Shown piece after piece: positions 16,862 to 24,877 of a stretch of 64,000 nucleotides of DNA (position 1 is the first letter of the stretch; each line of letters begins with the position of its first letter). The notes under the pieces were generated by a model. That model saw nothing but the letters and a program-made list of their open reading frames with translations, was not told the origin of the DNA and did no database searches. Origin of the DNA: Oceanisphaera profunda (GTDB lineage: Bacteria > Pseudomonadota > Gammaproteobacteria > Enterobacterales > Aeromonadaceae). The DNA is taken from contig NZ_CP021377.1 of assembly GCF_002157895.1 (NCBI RefSeq), positions 62,001 through 126,000 on the forward strand. Reading direction: 5' to 3'. The position numbers and the translations under genes are program-made.

Positions 16862-18703
16862 TCAGCTCTGATAATCACTGGGATTTAAGCGCATCACGCA
16901 GCCTTGGTCATTAATTTTACTGTCGGCTTTGGCGTGATACATGGCGTTGTCGGCGCGCGTTAATAAACCGGCGGCGGTGTCGGCGTCTTCGGGGTACATG
17001 GCAATGCCGACTGAGGCCGTTACTTGTAATTGATGCTTGCCCCACGCTAAAGGTTGCGCAATTAGGCTCAATAATGACTCAGCAATAGCAAAGGCGATGC
17101 TGTCGTCTTGAACATCATCCAGCAAAATCACAAACTCATCGCCGCCCATGCGTGCACAACAATCACTGGCGCGAAAACGGCTAATTAATCGCTCGGCTAA
17201 TGCCACTAATAAGGCATCGCCCGCATCATGGCCGTGATTATCATTGACCGCCTTAAAACCATTCAGATCGATAAACAATAAGGCAAACGCTTGAGGGACA
17301 CGCATACTTCGCAAAATGGCTCTTTGCAGATGCTCATTTAGTAAACTGCGATTCGCCAAGCCCGTTAGTGAGTCATAAAGCGCTAACTTCTCAATTTGCT
17401 CTTGTTGCTGCTGACGTTCTAAAATCAGCGCCGTTAAATGACCAATACGTTGCACCATCATTTGTTCATGGGGGCAAGGGCTACTCTTGTAACGCGGAAA
17501 TACCGCCAACAAATTTTGTGATACTTCAGGGTTCACCTGAATCGGCATTAACCAGCAGCCGGCAATTTTATATTGTTTGGCTAACGCTAACCAAGGCTGC
17601 CAGTGATCCCCCTTAGGTTGCACGGTAAAGACCTGCAATTGGCCGTGTTCCAAACCCGCTTCCAATACCCGTAGCAAGCGCTCACTTTGTAAGTCATGCA
17701 ATTGCTCACAAAAACTCTCGGGTAGCCCAGGTCCATTACGTACTTGCAGCTTATTATCGATATTTATTTGCACCACTGCGACTCGGCAAGACTCTAACTG
17801 GCGCTCTAGGGCTAAACAGGCGTGATTAAGAATATTATCTGCAGGCTCATTACCCGCTGCCATTTCTAACATTTCTCGCTCTAAGCGCAATAACGCATCG
17901 GCGCGCTCACGCTCAGTAATATCTTGACCGGTATAAATTAAATAACGTAACGGGTCATCATTTTCATTCACTGCCTTAACGGTCCAGCGCACCTGGATCT
18001 CTTCATCCAACGCGTTAGTCATGCGGCAGTTAAATGAGCGCAGCTCACCCGCATAACTTTGCTGGTTAGATAAATGCTTAAAGCTGTCGAGTCCGAGCAG
18101 CATTTTTAACGGCTGACCTATTAATTCTGCTTCACTAAAGCCGGTATGCAATTCAGCACTGTGGTTCATATTTACGATAAAACCCGCCGCGTCTGTCACC
18201 ACCACTAACGCGCTAATGGTTTCTAGTACCGTATCAATAAACTGCTTTTCTTCTGATTGCGCTTTATGTGCTTGGCGCAAATGGCGCTCGCGACGCACCG
18301 CATTGGTAATATCATGCAACTGCACCAATACTACGCCAGTACTCCCCGGCAGAGGTTGCAGCATAATAGAATGAAAAATACGGCTTAAGCTTTCGGGGTT
18401 TTGCAACGGTAATAAATGCGCATGTAACTTGTGAGACAGTATGCGGGAGAGCCCATGCTGGCAAGCGCCTGTCACTGCCTCCAAAAATACTGATGGTAGC
18501 GGATACGAAAATATATCATCAATGCACTTACCCACGGCCTGCTCTGCGGTTATTCCGCTATAGCGCACCAACCACTGGTTCCAAAACAGGATCTTTTGCC
18601 CACTATCGAGCAACATAACGCCATTTTCAATGTGCTGTAAGGCGTTTGAGCACACATCTGCCAACAAGGTGTCGGCTGAACGGATAGCAGGCGTATTCTT
18701 CAT
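16862..18703 (-). CDS. PAS-PAS-GAF-like diguanylate cyclase
   Basis: A product of about 613 residues. Two PAS-like domains (about 20-135 and 150-270), a GAF-like region (about 280-435) and a GGDEF domain (about 440-605). The active-site motif MGGDEF is intact and is preceded by RASD five residues upstream, the inhibitory I-site, so it should make c-di-GMP with product inhibition. No membrane segment is seen: a cytoplasmic sensor. The ATG at 18703 shares a base with the stop of the CheC-like gene (TAATG). An ATG three codons earlier is possible. It forms an operon with the two genes upstream. Confidence 0.88.
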   Translation of the reverse strand: MKNTPAIRSADTLLADVCSNALQHIENGVMLLDSGQKILFWNQWLVRYSGITAEQAVGKCIDDIFSYPLPSVFLEAVTGACQHGLSRILSHKLHAHLLPLQNPESLSRIFHSIMLQPLPGSTGVVLVQLHDITNAVRRERHLRQAHKAQSEEKQFIDTVLETISALVVVTDAAGFIVNMNHSAELHTGFSEAELIGQPLKMLLGLDSFKHLSNQQSYAGELRSFNCRMTNALDEEIQVRWTVKAVNENDDPLRYLIYTGQDITERERADALLRLEREMLEMAAGNEPADNILNHACLALERQLESCRVAVVQINIDNKLQVRNGPGLPESFCEQLHDLQSERLLRVLEAGLEHGQLQVFTVQPKGDHWQPWLALAKQYKIAGCWLMPIQVNPEVSQNLLAVFPRYKSSPCPHEQMMVQRIGHLTALILERQQQQEQIEKLALYDSLTGLANRSLLNEHLQRAILRSMRVPQAFALLFIDLNGFKAVNDNHGHDAGDALLVALAERLISRFRASDCCARMGGDEFVILLDDVQDDSIAFAIAESLLSLIAQPLAWGKHQLQVTASVGIAMYPEDADTAAGLLTRADNAMYHAKADSKINDQGCVMRLNPSDYQS

Positions 18704-19329
18704 TAGGCACACTCAGCTAAATAATTCTGTATCGCTTTTACAAATACACCAGCTGATTGCACATCAATCAAAAAGGCTAAATAACCTTGTAGATCACGCT
18801 CACGCAAGCTGAATTCGATTTGCACCAGCATAATAAAAGAGGTGTTATCTGCTTCGTCTGCTGGTATTAAACGGCTCAGTAAATGCGGTGTATCCACATT
18901 AAATACTTGAGGCAGTTCGGTATGAATTTGCTGATTAAGCAAATTGGCCAAAGTCGCTAAGCAATTATTCAGCAGTATATTACCAAGCTCGGCCAAGGTC
19001 TCTTGCTCAAGCTCAGAAATTTCCTCCGCTGACATATCCTCGCCTAAAATGGCACGCACTAATTCTAAGCTACGATCTTCAGGAAACAACAAGGCGGCGC
19101 GCCCAGCCATAAAGCCATTAAAATCTTGCATTACCCCAGCTAACACGCCCGGCATAAAGCTACAAAAACGGTCACTGGCATCTTCAGGAAGCAAAAATTG
19201 CAGCTCGGGCACCGACAACAATACTTCGTCTTGTACCATCTGCGATAAAGCACTGGCCGCGCGACCAATGCCAATATTCATTAGCTCCACCACCACATCG
19301 TGCTCGTCTGCGCTCAGCAGCCTGCTCAT
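18703..19329 (-). CDS. CheC-like phosphatase domain protein
   Basis: A 208-residue protein with two repeats of the CheC/CheX/FliY signature: VELMNIGIGRAASALSQMV near the N-terminus and ELGNILLNNCLATLANLL in the middle, each with the Glu and Asn that CheC-type enzymes use to dephosphorylate response-regulator aspartates. It overlaps the preceding REC gene by four bases and the following cyclase gene by one base, so the three are co-translated. The likely partner is the adjacent REC domain rather than CheY. That is inference. Confidence 0.85.
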   Translation of the reverse strand: MSRLLSADEHDVVVELMNIGIGRAASALSQMVQDEVLLSVPELQFLLPEDASDRFCSFMPGVLAGVMQDFNGFMAGRAALLFPEDRSLELVRAILGEDMSAEEISELEQETLAELGNILLNNCLATLANLLNQQIHTELPQVFNVDTPHLLSRLIPADEADNTSFIMLVQIEFSLRERDLQGYLAFLIDVQSAGVFVKAIQNYLAECA

Positions 19330-19697
19330 AGGGTGACGCCTAAAAAAACTGCCAAATCTTTTAAATTAGCTGGCTTAGCTAAAAATGCCATGCCCAGTGC
19401 CTCGGCACGCTCTATTAACGGCTGCTGTATATTGGCCGTGACCAGCGCCATTTTCATGCCCGGATGACTTTGACTAAATTCCGCCGCCAACACCAGGCCA
19501 TCGCGGCCGGGCATATTAAAGTCAATTAATGCCGCATCTACTTGGCAGTCTTGCATAAGCGCTTGCGCTTCATCGGCAGAAGCGGCTTGGATAATCTCAA
19601 ACTCCATCGGTAAACTATTTATTTGGCGCAGCAAACTTAAGCGGGCCACACGGCTGTCATCAACCAGTAACAGAGACATAGAGTTGGCAGAGGTCAT
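19326..19697 (-). CDS. Single-domain response regulator
   Basis: A 123-residue stand-alone REC domain: acidic pair in LLLVDDSRVAR, phospho-acceptor aspartate in ALIDFNMPGRDG, the conserved Thr in LVTAN and Lys in FLAKPA. There is no output domain, so it must act by protein contact, as CheY does. It is the first gene of the operon and overlaps the CheC-like gene (ATGA). GGAA lies ten bases before ATG 19697. An internal ATG at 19679 is an alternative start. Confidence 0.88.
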   Translation of the reverse strand: MTSANSMSLLLVDDSRVARLSLLRQINSLPMEFEIIQAASADEAQALMQDCQVDAALIDFNMPGRDGLVLAAEFSQSHPGMKMALVTANIQQPLIERAEALGMAFLAKPANLKDLAVFLGVTL

Positions 19698-19913
19698 TGA
19701 TGAGTTCCAAATGAGAGTGAGCTATAAAGGTATTATAAAGAAAAACCCAGCTTTTAAAATGGACATAGCTGAATATCCAGTCAAAACCCTAATTTTGGAG
19801 CAAATACTCAGTATTGAGCCTCATATATACCCGCAATACTGTTTATGTGCGGCTCGTCTTTACTGGTGACTGGATTAAATCTGTCGTAGTATCAAGCACT
19901 CATCGCTCAAAAT

Positions 19914-21308
19914 ATGATAACGGACGTTTCATTGGTAGACATTGCATCGCCTGAACAAATTCAGCCCTCTGCCCATAGCGCACCAGTTAAGGTGTCTCGG
20001 CGGCGACTGCGCGTATGCCACGAATGCGACTTATTATTGGCGCTACCGCGGTTAAAAAGTGGTGAAAAAGCCGAATGTCCACGCTGCCAGCATACCTTAG
20101 TGCGCCGGCAAACCAATCCGGCGGAGCGCAGCCTTGCCTTAGCGTTCGCCACCTTAATCGCTTTAGTATTATCGGTGGCGTTTCCGTTTTTAAGTTTTAA
20201 TATCAGCGGCATCGGCAATGGCATTGCCCTCACCGACACCGCGTCGGCACTGATGAGCCTGCACTATCCGCTGGTGGCCCTGAGTGTGCTATTAACCGTA
20301 ATAGTATTACCCTGCTTATACCTGTGCAGCTTAATTTGGCTGTGCGTGGGCATGACCCGCAACAAGCTATTGCCCAGAAGCCATCGTATCGCACGTACTT
20401 TGGGGTATATGACGCCATGGATGATGGCAGACGTATTTGTGATTGGCACTTTGGTGAGCTTAATTAAAATCATCGGCATGGCTGACATTGAGTTAGGGCT
20501 GTCGTTTTGGACCTTTTGTGCCTACGCCATCTTGCTGTTACTTACCACGCAGTCCGTAGACCGCGATTGGCTGTGGCAACACCTAGACCCTGAGCCTAAG
20601 GCACCAAACCACGCACAACTGGGCTTTTCGGCATCCTTACAAGGCTTAGCGGGCTGTAATACTTGTGGGCTGGTCAACCGCGTATCCAGTTTGGGCAAAG
20701 CACGGTGCAAGCGCTGTGGCGAGCTCTTACACCCTTATCACGGCGTCAATAATCAGGCGACCTTGGCCTTATTATTCGCCTCGGTGTTGATGTATCTGCC
20801 CGCTAATCTGTACCCCATTATGGTAACCACCTCTTTGGGAGACACCCAAGCCTCGACTATTTTGGGCGGCGTGCTGATGTTTTTTCAACATGGTGACTGG
20901 CCCATCGCCATCATTATTTTAACCGCCAGTGTGCTAGTACCCGTTTGTAAAATGCTGGCCTTGTTGTGGCTCTGCTATATAGTGCGCCAACCTAAATCTG
21001 TACTCAGCCCACTAAGTCGCAATCGCTTGTATCGTATTACCGAATTTATTGGCCGTTGGTCGATGGTGGATGTGTTTGTGGTGGCCATTTTAGTGGCCTT
21101 GATCCGCAACGGTTCATTAATGTCTGTGGAGCCCGGCGCGGCTGCAATCTCGTTTACTGCTGTAGTGATACTCACCATGTTAGCGGCCATTTTATTTGAT
21201 CCGCGCAGCATCTGGTTACACACAGCGCCTCCGCTTACCCATATTTCGCAACACGCTAGCTCAACGAAATCTCTTTCATCTACCAGCAAGGAAGAACCTC
21301 ATGTCTGA
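19914..21308 (+). CDS. pqiA: PqiA, inner-membrane component of the PqiABC lipid-transport system
   Basis: A 464-residue membrane protein with two halves, each starting with a zinc-ribbon-like CxxC pair (CHECDLLLALPRL with CPRC, and CNTCGLVNRVS with CKRC) followed by about four membrane segments, the PqiA/LetA architecture. Conserved FVGRWSM-like segment: FIGRWSMVDVFVVAILVALI. It is thought to work with the MCE protein PqiB in moving lipids between inner and outer membrane. It overlaps pqiB by eight bases. No Shine-Dalgarno or regulator site is clear. Confidence 0.93.
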   Translation: MITDVSLVDIASPEQIQPSAHSAPVKVSRRRLRVCHECDLLLALPRLKSGEKAECPRCQHTLVRRQTNPAERSLALAFATLIALVLSVAFPFLSFNISGIGNGIALTDTASALMSLHYPLVALSVLLTVIVLPCLYLCSLIWLCVGMTRNKLLPRSHRIARTLGYMTPWMMADVFVIGTLVSLIKIIGMADIELGLSFWTFCAYAILLLLTTQSVDRDWLWQHLDPEPKAPNHAQLGFSASLQGLAGCNTCGLVNRVSSLGKARCKRCGELLHPYHGVNNQATLALLFASVLMYLPANLYPIMVTTSLGDTQASTILGGVLMFFQHGDWPIAIIILTASVLVPVCKMLALLWLCYIVRQPKSVLSPLSRNRLYRITEFIGRWSMVDVFVVAILVALIRNGSLMSVEPGAAAISFTAVVILTMLAAILFDPRSIWLHTAPPLTHISQHASSTKSLSSTSKEEPHV

Positions 21309-22938
21309 ACCCCAGCGCGCTAGGCGCCGGCTGCAGCGCTCATTATCTCCGGTCTGGATAGTCCCTATCGTGGCCCTGCTTATTGGCGCTTGGATGATCT
21401 ACGATAATCTCAGTCGGCTCGGCCCTTCTATTACGCTGATCATGGACAATGCCGAGGGCATAGAAGCCGGAAAGACGCTGATCAAAACCCGTAACGTAGA
21501 GATGGGTAAGGTCGAAAAAGTCAGTTTATCTGATGACTTAAGCCATGCAGAGATTGTGGCCCGCATGAGCCCGCAAGCCACCAAAATGCTAAACCAAGAA
21601 ACCCAGTTTTGGGTGGTCAAGCCCCGCATCGGCCGCGAAGGCGTGAGCGGGTTAGGCACCGTATTATCCGGCGCCTTTATTCAGCTATTACCGGGCAACA
21701 GCGAGGTAGAAATTGACACTTTTCAGGTGCTAGACCAGCCCCCTGTTGCCCCACCGGATGCACCGGGTTTACGGATTAACCTCACCAGTCAAATTGGTAA
21801 TTCGGTATCCACCGGTGATCCGGTGAGCTATCAAGGCTTTACCGTAGGCCGCGTTGAAAGCAGCTATTTTGATCCCGTTACCCGCGAAATGAGCCATCGG
21901 CTATATATCCAATCCCCTTATGAAGGGCTGGTCACCAGTAACAGCCGCTTTTGGACCGCCTCAGGCTTAGATATTCGCTTGGATTCCCAAGGTTTTAAAG
22001 TCAATGTGGGTTCACTAGAGACCTTAGTGGGTGGCGGCATCACCTTTGGTGTGCCCAGCAATATGACCCGGGGCCGTCAAACCAAAGAAGACGCCAGCTT
22101 CGTGCTGTTTAATGATGAAGACAGCGCTAAAGAAGGCCACTACAGCGACTACCTAGAATATGTGTTGCTAGTGGACGATACAGTGCGCGGCTTAAGTGAC
22201 AATGCGCCCGTCGAATATCGTGGCGTGCGTATTGGTACCGTAGTGAGCGTGCCTTGGAACTTTAGTGCGCCGCAGCCGGACTCATTAAGCCGCTTTGCCA
22301 TTCCGATTTTGATCCGTATTGAACCTCAGCGCTTTGACGACTCAGATACCGAGTTAGACATGGCTGATTGGAAAAAACGTTTGGAAGGCATGTTTGGCCA
22401 CGGCCTGCGCGCTTCACTCAAAGCGGGTAACTTGCTCACCGGCGCCTTGTTTGTGGATCTTAATTTCTATAAAGATGCGCCGCCGTTTCAACACATGACC
22501 TTCGTTGAAAAGCCGGTGTTCCCTACCACTTCAGGTGGTTTTGCGCAAATTGAGCAAAAAGTGTCTAACTTGCTGGATAAACTTAATAACTTAGAAATTG
22601 AGCCCATTTTAAGCACCTTAAACACCACGCTGGCCAGCACCGAGCAAACCATGCGTAAGGTAAACGACATTGCTGCCTCGGTAGACAAGCTGCTCACGGA
22701 TCCGGCCACATCACAGCTTCCTGCCAACGTGAACACCACCATGCGCCAGTTACGCGACACCTTGCAAGGCTTTGCCCCTGACTCTCAAGGGTATAACGAG
22801 CTCACGCAAACCCTGTCTCGCCTGGAAAAACTAATGCGTGATATACAGCCCGTGGTGCGCACCTTAAGTGATCAGCCCAATGCGCTTATCTTTAAGAAAA
22901 AATTATCACAAGACCCACAACCGAGGGCCAAACAATGA
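21301..22938 (+). CDS. pqiB: PqiB, MCE-domain lipid transport protein
   Basis: A 545-residue protein, essentially the E. coli PqiB length (546). One N-terminal membrane anchor (PVWIVPIVALLIGAWMIYD), then three MlaD/MCE domains (about 45-140, 155-270, 285-420), then a long helical C-terminus that in PqiB forms a periplasm-spanning needle. ATG 21301 overlaps the pqiA stop (ATGTCTGA) and gives the right N-terminus. The frame start at 21196 lies inside pqiA. The end overlaps pqiC by four bases. Confidence 0.94.
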   Translation: MSEPQRARRRLQRSLSPVWIVPIVALLIGAWMIYDNLSRLGPSITLIMDNAEGIEAGKTLIKTRNVEMGKVEKVSLSDDLSHAEIVARMSPQATKMLNQETQFWVVKPRIGREGVSGLGTVLSGAFIQLLPGNSEVEIDTFQVLDQPPVAPPDAPGLRINLTSQIGNSVSTGDPVSYQGFTVGRVESSYFDPVTREMSHRLYIQSPYEGLVTSNSRFWTASGLDIRLDSQGFKVNVGSLETLVGGGITFGVPSNMTRGRQTKEDASFVLFNDEDSAKEGHYSDYLEYVLLVDDTVRGLSDNAPVEYRGVRIGTVVSVPWNFSAPQPDSLSRFAIPILIRIEPQRFDDSDTELDMADWKKRLEGMFGHGLRASLKAGNLLTGALFVDLNFYKDAPPFQHMTFVEKPVFPTTSGGFAQIEQKVSNLLDKLNNLEIEPILSTLNTTLASTEQTMRKVNDIAASVDKLLTDPATSQLPANVNTTMRQLRDTLQGFAPDSQGYNELTQTLSRLEKLMRDIQPVVRTLSDQPNALIFKKKLSQDPQPRAKQ

Positions 22939-23594
22939 TTCACAGGAATAAAATAGCAGCGCAGAGCAAACCGCGCCGCCTAACCAGTCTGATTGGCGCA
23001 AGCCTACTCGGCGTTACCTTAATGGGGCTGGCGGGCTGCGCTGGCCCTGTGAGTGGCCCCACTACCTATTTGTTGCCCTCAAGCAACCTAGCGATCACTG
23101 CCAATCAGCAACTTGGCTATCAGCAATTCGATAATCGATTGGCCGTGATAGTGGCGCCGCTGCGCATTGCTGAGCACTTAGACAATGAAGGCATCGTAAT
23201 GCAGCTGAACGACATTGAGGTATATCAAGCACGGGAACATTTGTGGGCTGAGGGCATAGGCCAACAGCTGCAGCAACAACTGCAACAGCGCCTTGCCCTC
23301 GCCCTGCCTAACGCGCAAATCATCAGTAAAGGCCAACCCGTGCAAGCGGGCCTGCCGGTGCGTGAGTTACGCCTGCAAGTGAACCGTTTTCAAGGCCAAC
23401 AAAGCGGAGACGCACTAGCCGAGGGCCAATGGCAGTTATTGGATGGCAGCGGCCAACTGCTTACACAGCGCAGCTTTAGCGTCACCGCCCCCTTAGCGGA
23501 TAACGGCTACCCCGCCCTAGTGCGCGCTCTTGGGCAAGCCTGGCAACAACAAGCGGATGTATTGGCCAAAGAGCTCGCTTCAAGCCAGCGCTAA
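22935..23594 (+). CDS. pqiC: PqiC, outer-membrane lipoprotein of the PqiABC system
   Basis: A 219-residue lipoprotein of the PqiC/YmbA family (ABC-type transport auxiliary lipoprotein). The lipobox LAGC is at about residues 32-35, after a basic N-terminus and hydrophobic core. The typical TYLLPSSNLAI segment follows. It anchors the far end of the PqiB needle at the outer membrane. Its stop codon falls inside the heptamer repeat array that begins at 23589. Confidence 0.92.
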   Translation: MIHRNKIAAQSKPRRLTSLIGASLLGVTLMGLAGCAGPVSGPTTYLLPSSNLAITANQQLGYQQFDNRLAVIVAPLRIAEHLDNEGIVMQLNDIEVYQAREHLWAEGIGQQLQQQLQQRLALALPNAQIISKGQPVQAGLPVRELRLQVNRFQGQQSGDALAEGQWQLLDGSGQLLTQRSFSVTAPLADNGYPALVRALGQAWQQQADVLAKELASSQR

Positions 23595-23623
23595 GCGCCA
23601 AGCGCCGAGCGCCAAGCGCCAAG
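23589..23623 (+). repeat. Heptamer array GCGCCAA at the pqiC end
   Basis: Five units (GCGCTAA, GCGCCAA, GCGCCGA, GCGCCAA, GCGCCAA) begin within the last codons of pqiC. The unit is nearly the reverse complement of the TTGGTGC heptamer repeated ten times at 62553-62622. Confidence 0.8.
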
Positions 23624-23627
23624 CAAA

Positions 23628-23665
23628 AGGCCCACCGCAACATAGTTGCGGTGGGCCTTTTTTTG
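23628..23665 (+). terminator. Terminator of pqiABC
   Basis: AAGGCCCACCGCAA and TTGCGGTGGGCCTT form a 14-bp stem with a 5-base loop, followed by six further Ts. Strong intrinsic terminator. Confidence 0.95.
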
Positions 23666-24062
23666 TAGCCTGCTGTTTTCCCTTGTAGCCCGCCATGTTT
23701 GCCCTTGTAGCCGGCCGTTTTCAAAAACAAAACCGTGCCGAATAAATTGGGCCCTACAAAAGACATAGTCCTTGTAGCCCGCAACTTGTTCGCGGGTCCT
23801 GCGAAGCAGGATGGTTTTAAAAAAACCTAAAACCGTGGCGAATAAATTGCCACCTACAAAACCCCAAACCAAATGGCACTTGTAGCCGGCTGTTTCCCTT
23901 GTAGCCGCCCGTCTCTTTGATAAAGAGGACTTCGGCGGGACAGCGTAGCTGGATAGTTTTAGATCCAACCCTAAAACAAAACCGCAGCGAATAAATTGCT
24001 GCCTACAAAACCCCAAAACCAAATGGCACTTGTTCGCGGGGCCAGCGCAGCTGGATTGTTTT
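23664..24062. repeat. REP cluster upstream of the RAYT gene
   Basis: At least six modules: GTAGCCCGCAACTTGTTC/GCGGG with TCCTGCGAAGCAGGA (23772-23818), GTGGCGAATAAATTGCCAC (23834-23852), GTAGCCGCCCGTCTC with GAGGACTTCGGCGGG and CAGCGTAGCTG (23899-23953), GCAGCGAATAAATTGCTGC (23982-24000), and TTGTTCGCGGGGCCAGCGCAGCTGG (24030-24054). Most start with GTAG at the foot of the hairpin, the hallmark of REPs that RAYT proteins recognise. Confidence 0.88.
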
Positions 24063-24128
24063 AAGAACAGCACCACACCGCGCTTGCAACTACACTCTCG
24101 TTTCCAACCCATTATTCAAGGACGAATA

Positions 24129-24578
24129 ATGACTTATCAAGATGCATTAGCAGGCAGAGTCTCTTTGCCGCAGCAAATTTATCATATTACGCTGTGCACT
24201 TATCAACGCCAGCCCGTGTTTACCTGTTTTGCTACCGGCCGCCTTATCGCCCTGCAGCTTAAAGACACACAAGCGCAACGCCATGCTTTATCTCTAGCGT
24301 GGGTTATCATGCCCGATCATCTGCACTGGTTAATGCAATTAGAAGAGACGTGCTCATTGAATCAAGTATTAAAAGGCGTTAAAGCACGCTCGGCGCAGGC
24401 GGTGAACCGGCATTTAAACCGTACCGGCCCGCTGTGGCAAACAGGGTTTCATGAACATGCACTACGCAAAGAAGAAGACATTAAGCAGATAGCGCGTTAC
24501 ATCATCGCAAACCCGCTACGCGCCAAGCTAGTTACAAAAATAGGTGATTATCCCTTATGGGACGCAGTTTGGTTATAA
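24129..24578 (+). CDS. REP-associated tyrosine transposase (RAYT)
   Basis: A 149-residue Y1 transposase of the IS200/IS605-like RAYT branch. The HUH metal motif is MPDHLHWLM (His64 and His66), the catalytic tyrosine is Tyr124 in IARYIIANPLRAKLV, and WQTGFHEHALR is the conserved RAYT segment between them. In E. coli the related TnpA(REP) cuts single-stranded REP hairpins at a GTAG foot. This gene is flanked on both sides by GTAG-footed hairpins and has no IS ends of its own, so it is a domesticated REPtron. ATG 24129 follows AAGGACGAATA. The longer frame from 24030 reads through repeat sequence. Confidence 0.93.
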   Translation: MTYQDALAGRVSLPQQIYHITLCTYQRQPVFTCFATGRLIALQLKDTQAQRHALSLAWVIMPDHLHWLMQLEETCSLNQVLKGVKARSAQAVNRHLNRTGPLWQTGFHEHALRKEEDIKQIARYIIANPLRAKLVTKIGDYPLWDAVWL

Positions 24579-24595
24579 CCGATTGTTCACATGCA

Positions 24596-24841
24596 TTTGT
24601 AGCTAGCTATGGTCGCCCATGTAGCCGCCCGTCTCTTTGGTAAAGAGGACTTCGGTGGGCCTGATAACCCTACAGAATAATCGATGTTTTGTAGCCGCCA
24701 ATTTATTCGGCGGGCCAGCGTAGCTGGCTGTTTGAAGAACAAAACCCAAAACCGTGGCGAATAAATTGCCACCTACAAAAGATATCGCACTTGTAGCCCG
24801 CAACTTGTTCGCGGGGCCAGCGTAGCTGGATATTTTCACTT
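24596..24841. repeat. REP cluster downstream of the RAYT gene
   Basis: Modules GTAGCCGCCCGTCTC with GAGGACTTCGGTGGG (24620-24660), GTAGCCGCCAATTTATTC/GGCGG with CCAGCGTAGCTGG (24691-24730), GTGGCGAATAAATTGCCAC (24754-24772) and GTAGCCCGCAACTTGTTC/GCGGGG with CCAGCGTAGCTGG (24793-24831). The GTGGCGAATAAATTGCCAC module is identical to one upstream of the transposase. Confidence 0.88.
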
Positions 24842-24877
24842 CAAAACAACGGGCACCAATTATGACAAACCAAACAC

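Noticed and set aside
24030-24128. N-terminal extension of the RAYT frame
   Set aside because: The added 33 codons read through the CCAGCGCAGCTGG repeat module and have no ribosome site. The ATG at 24129 fits the family.
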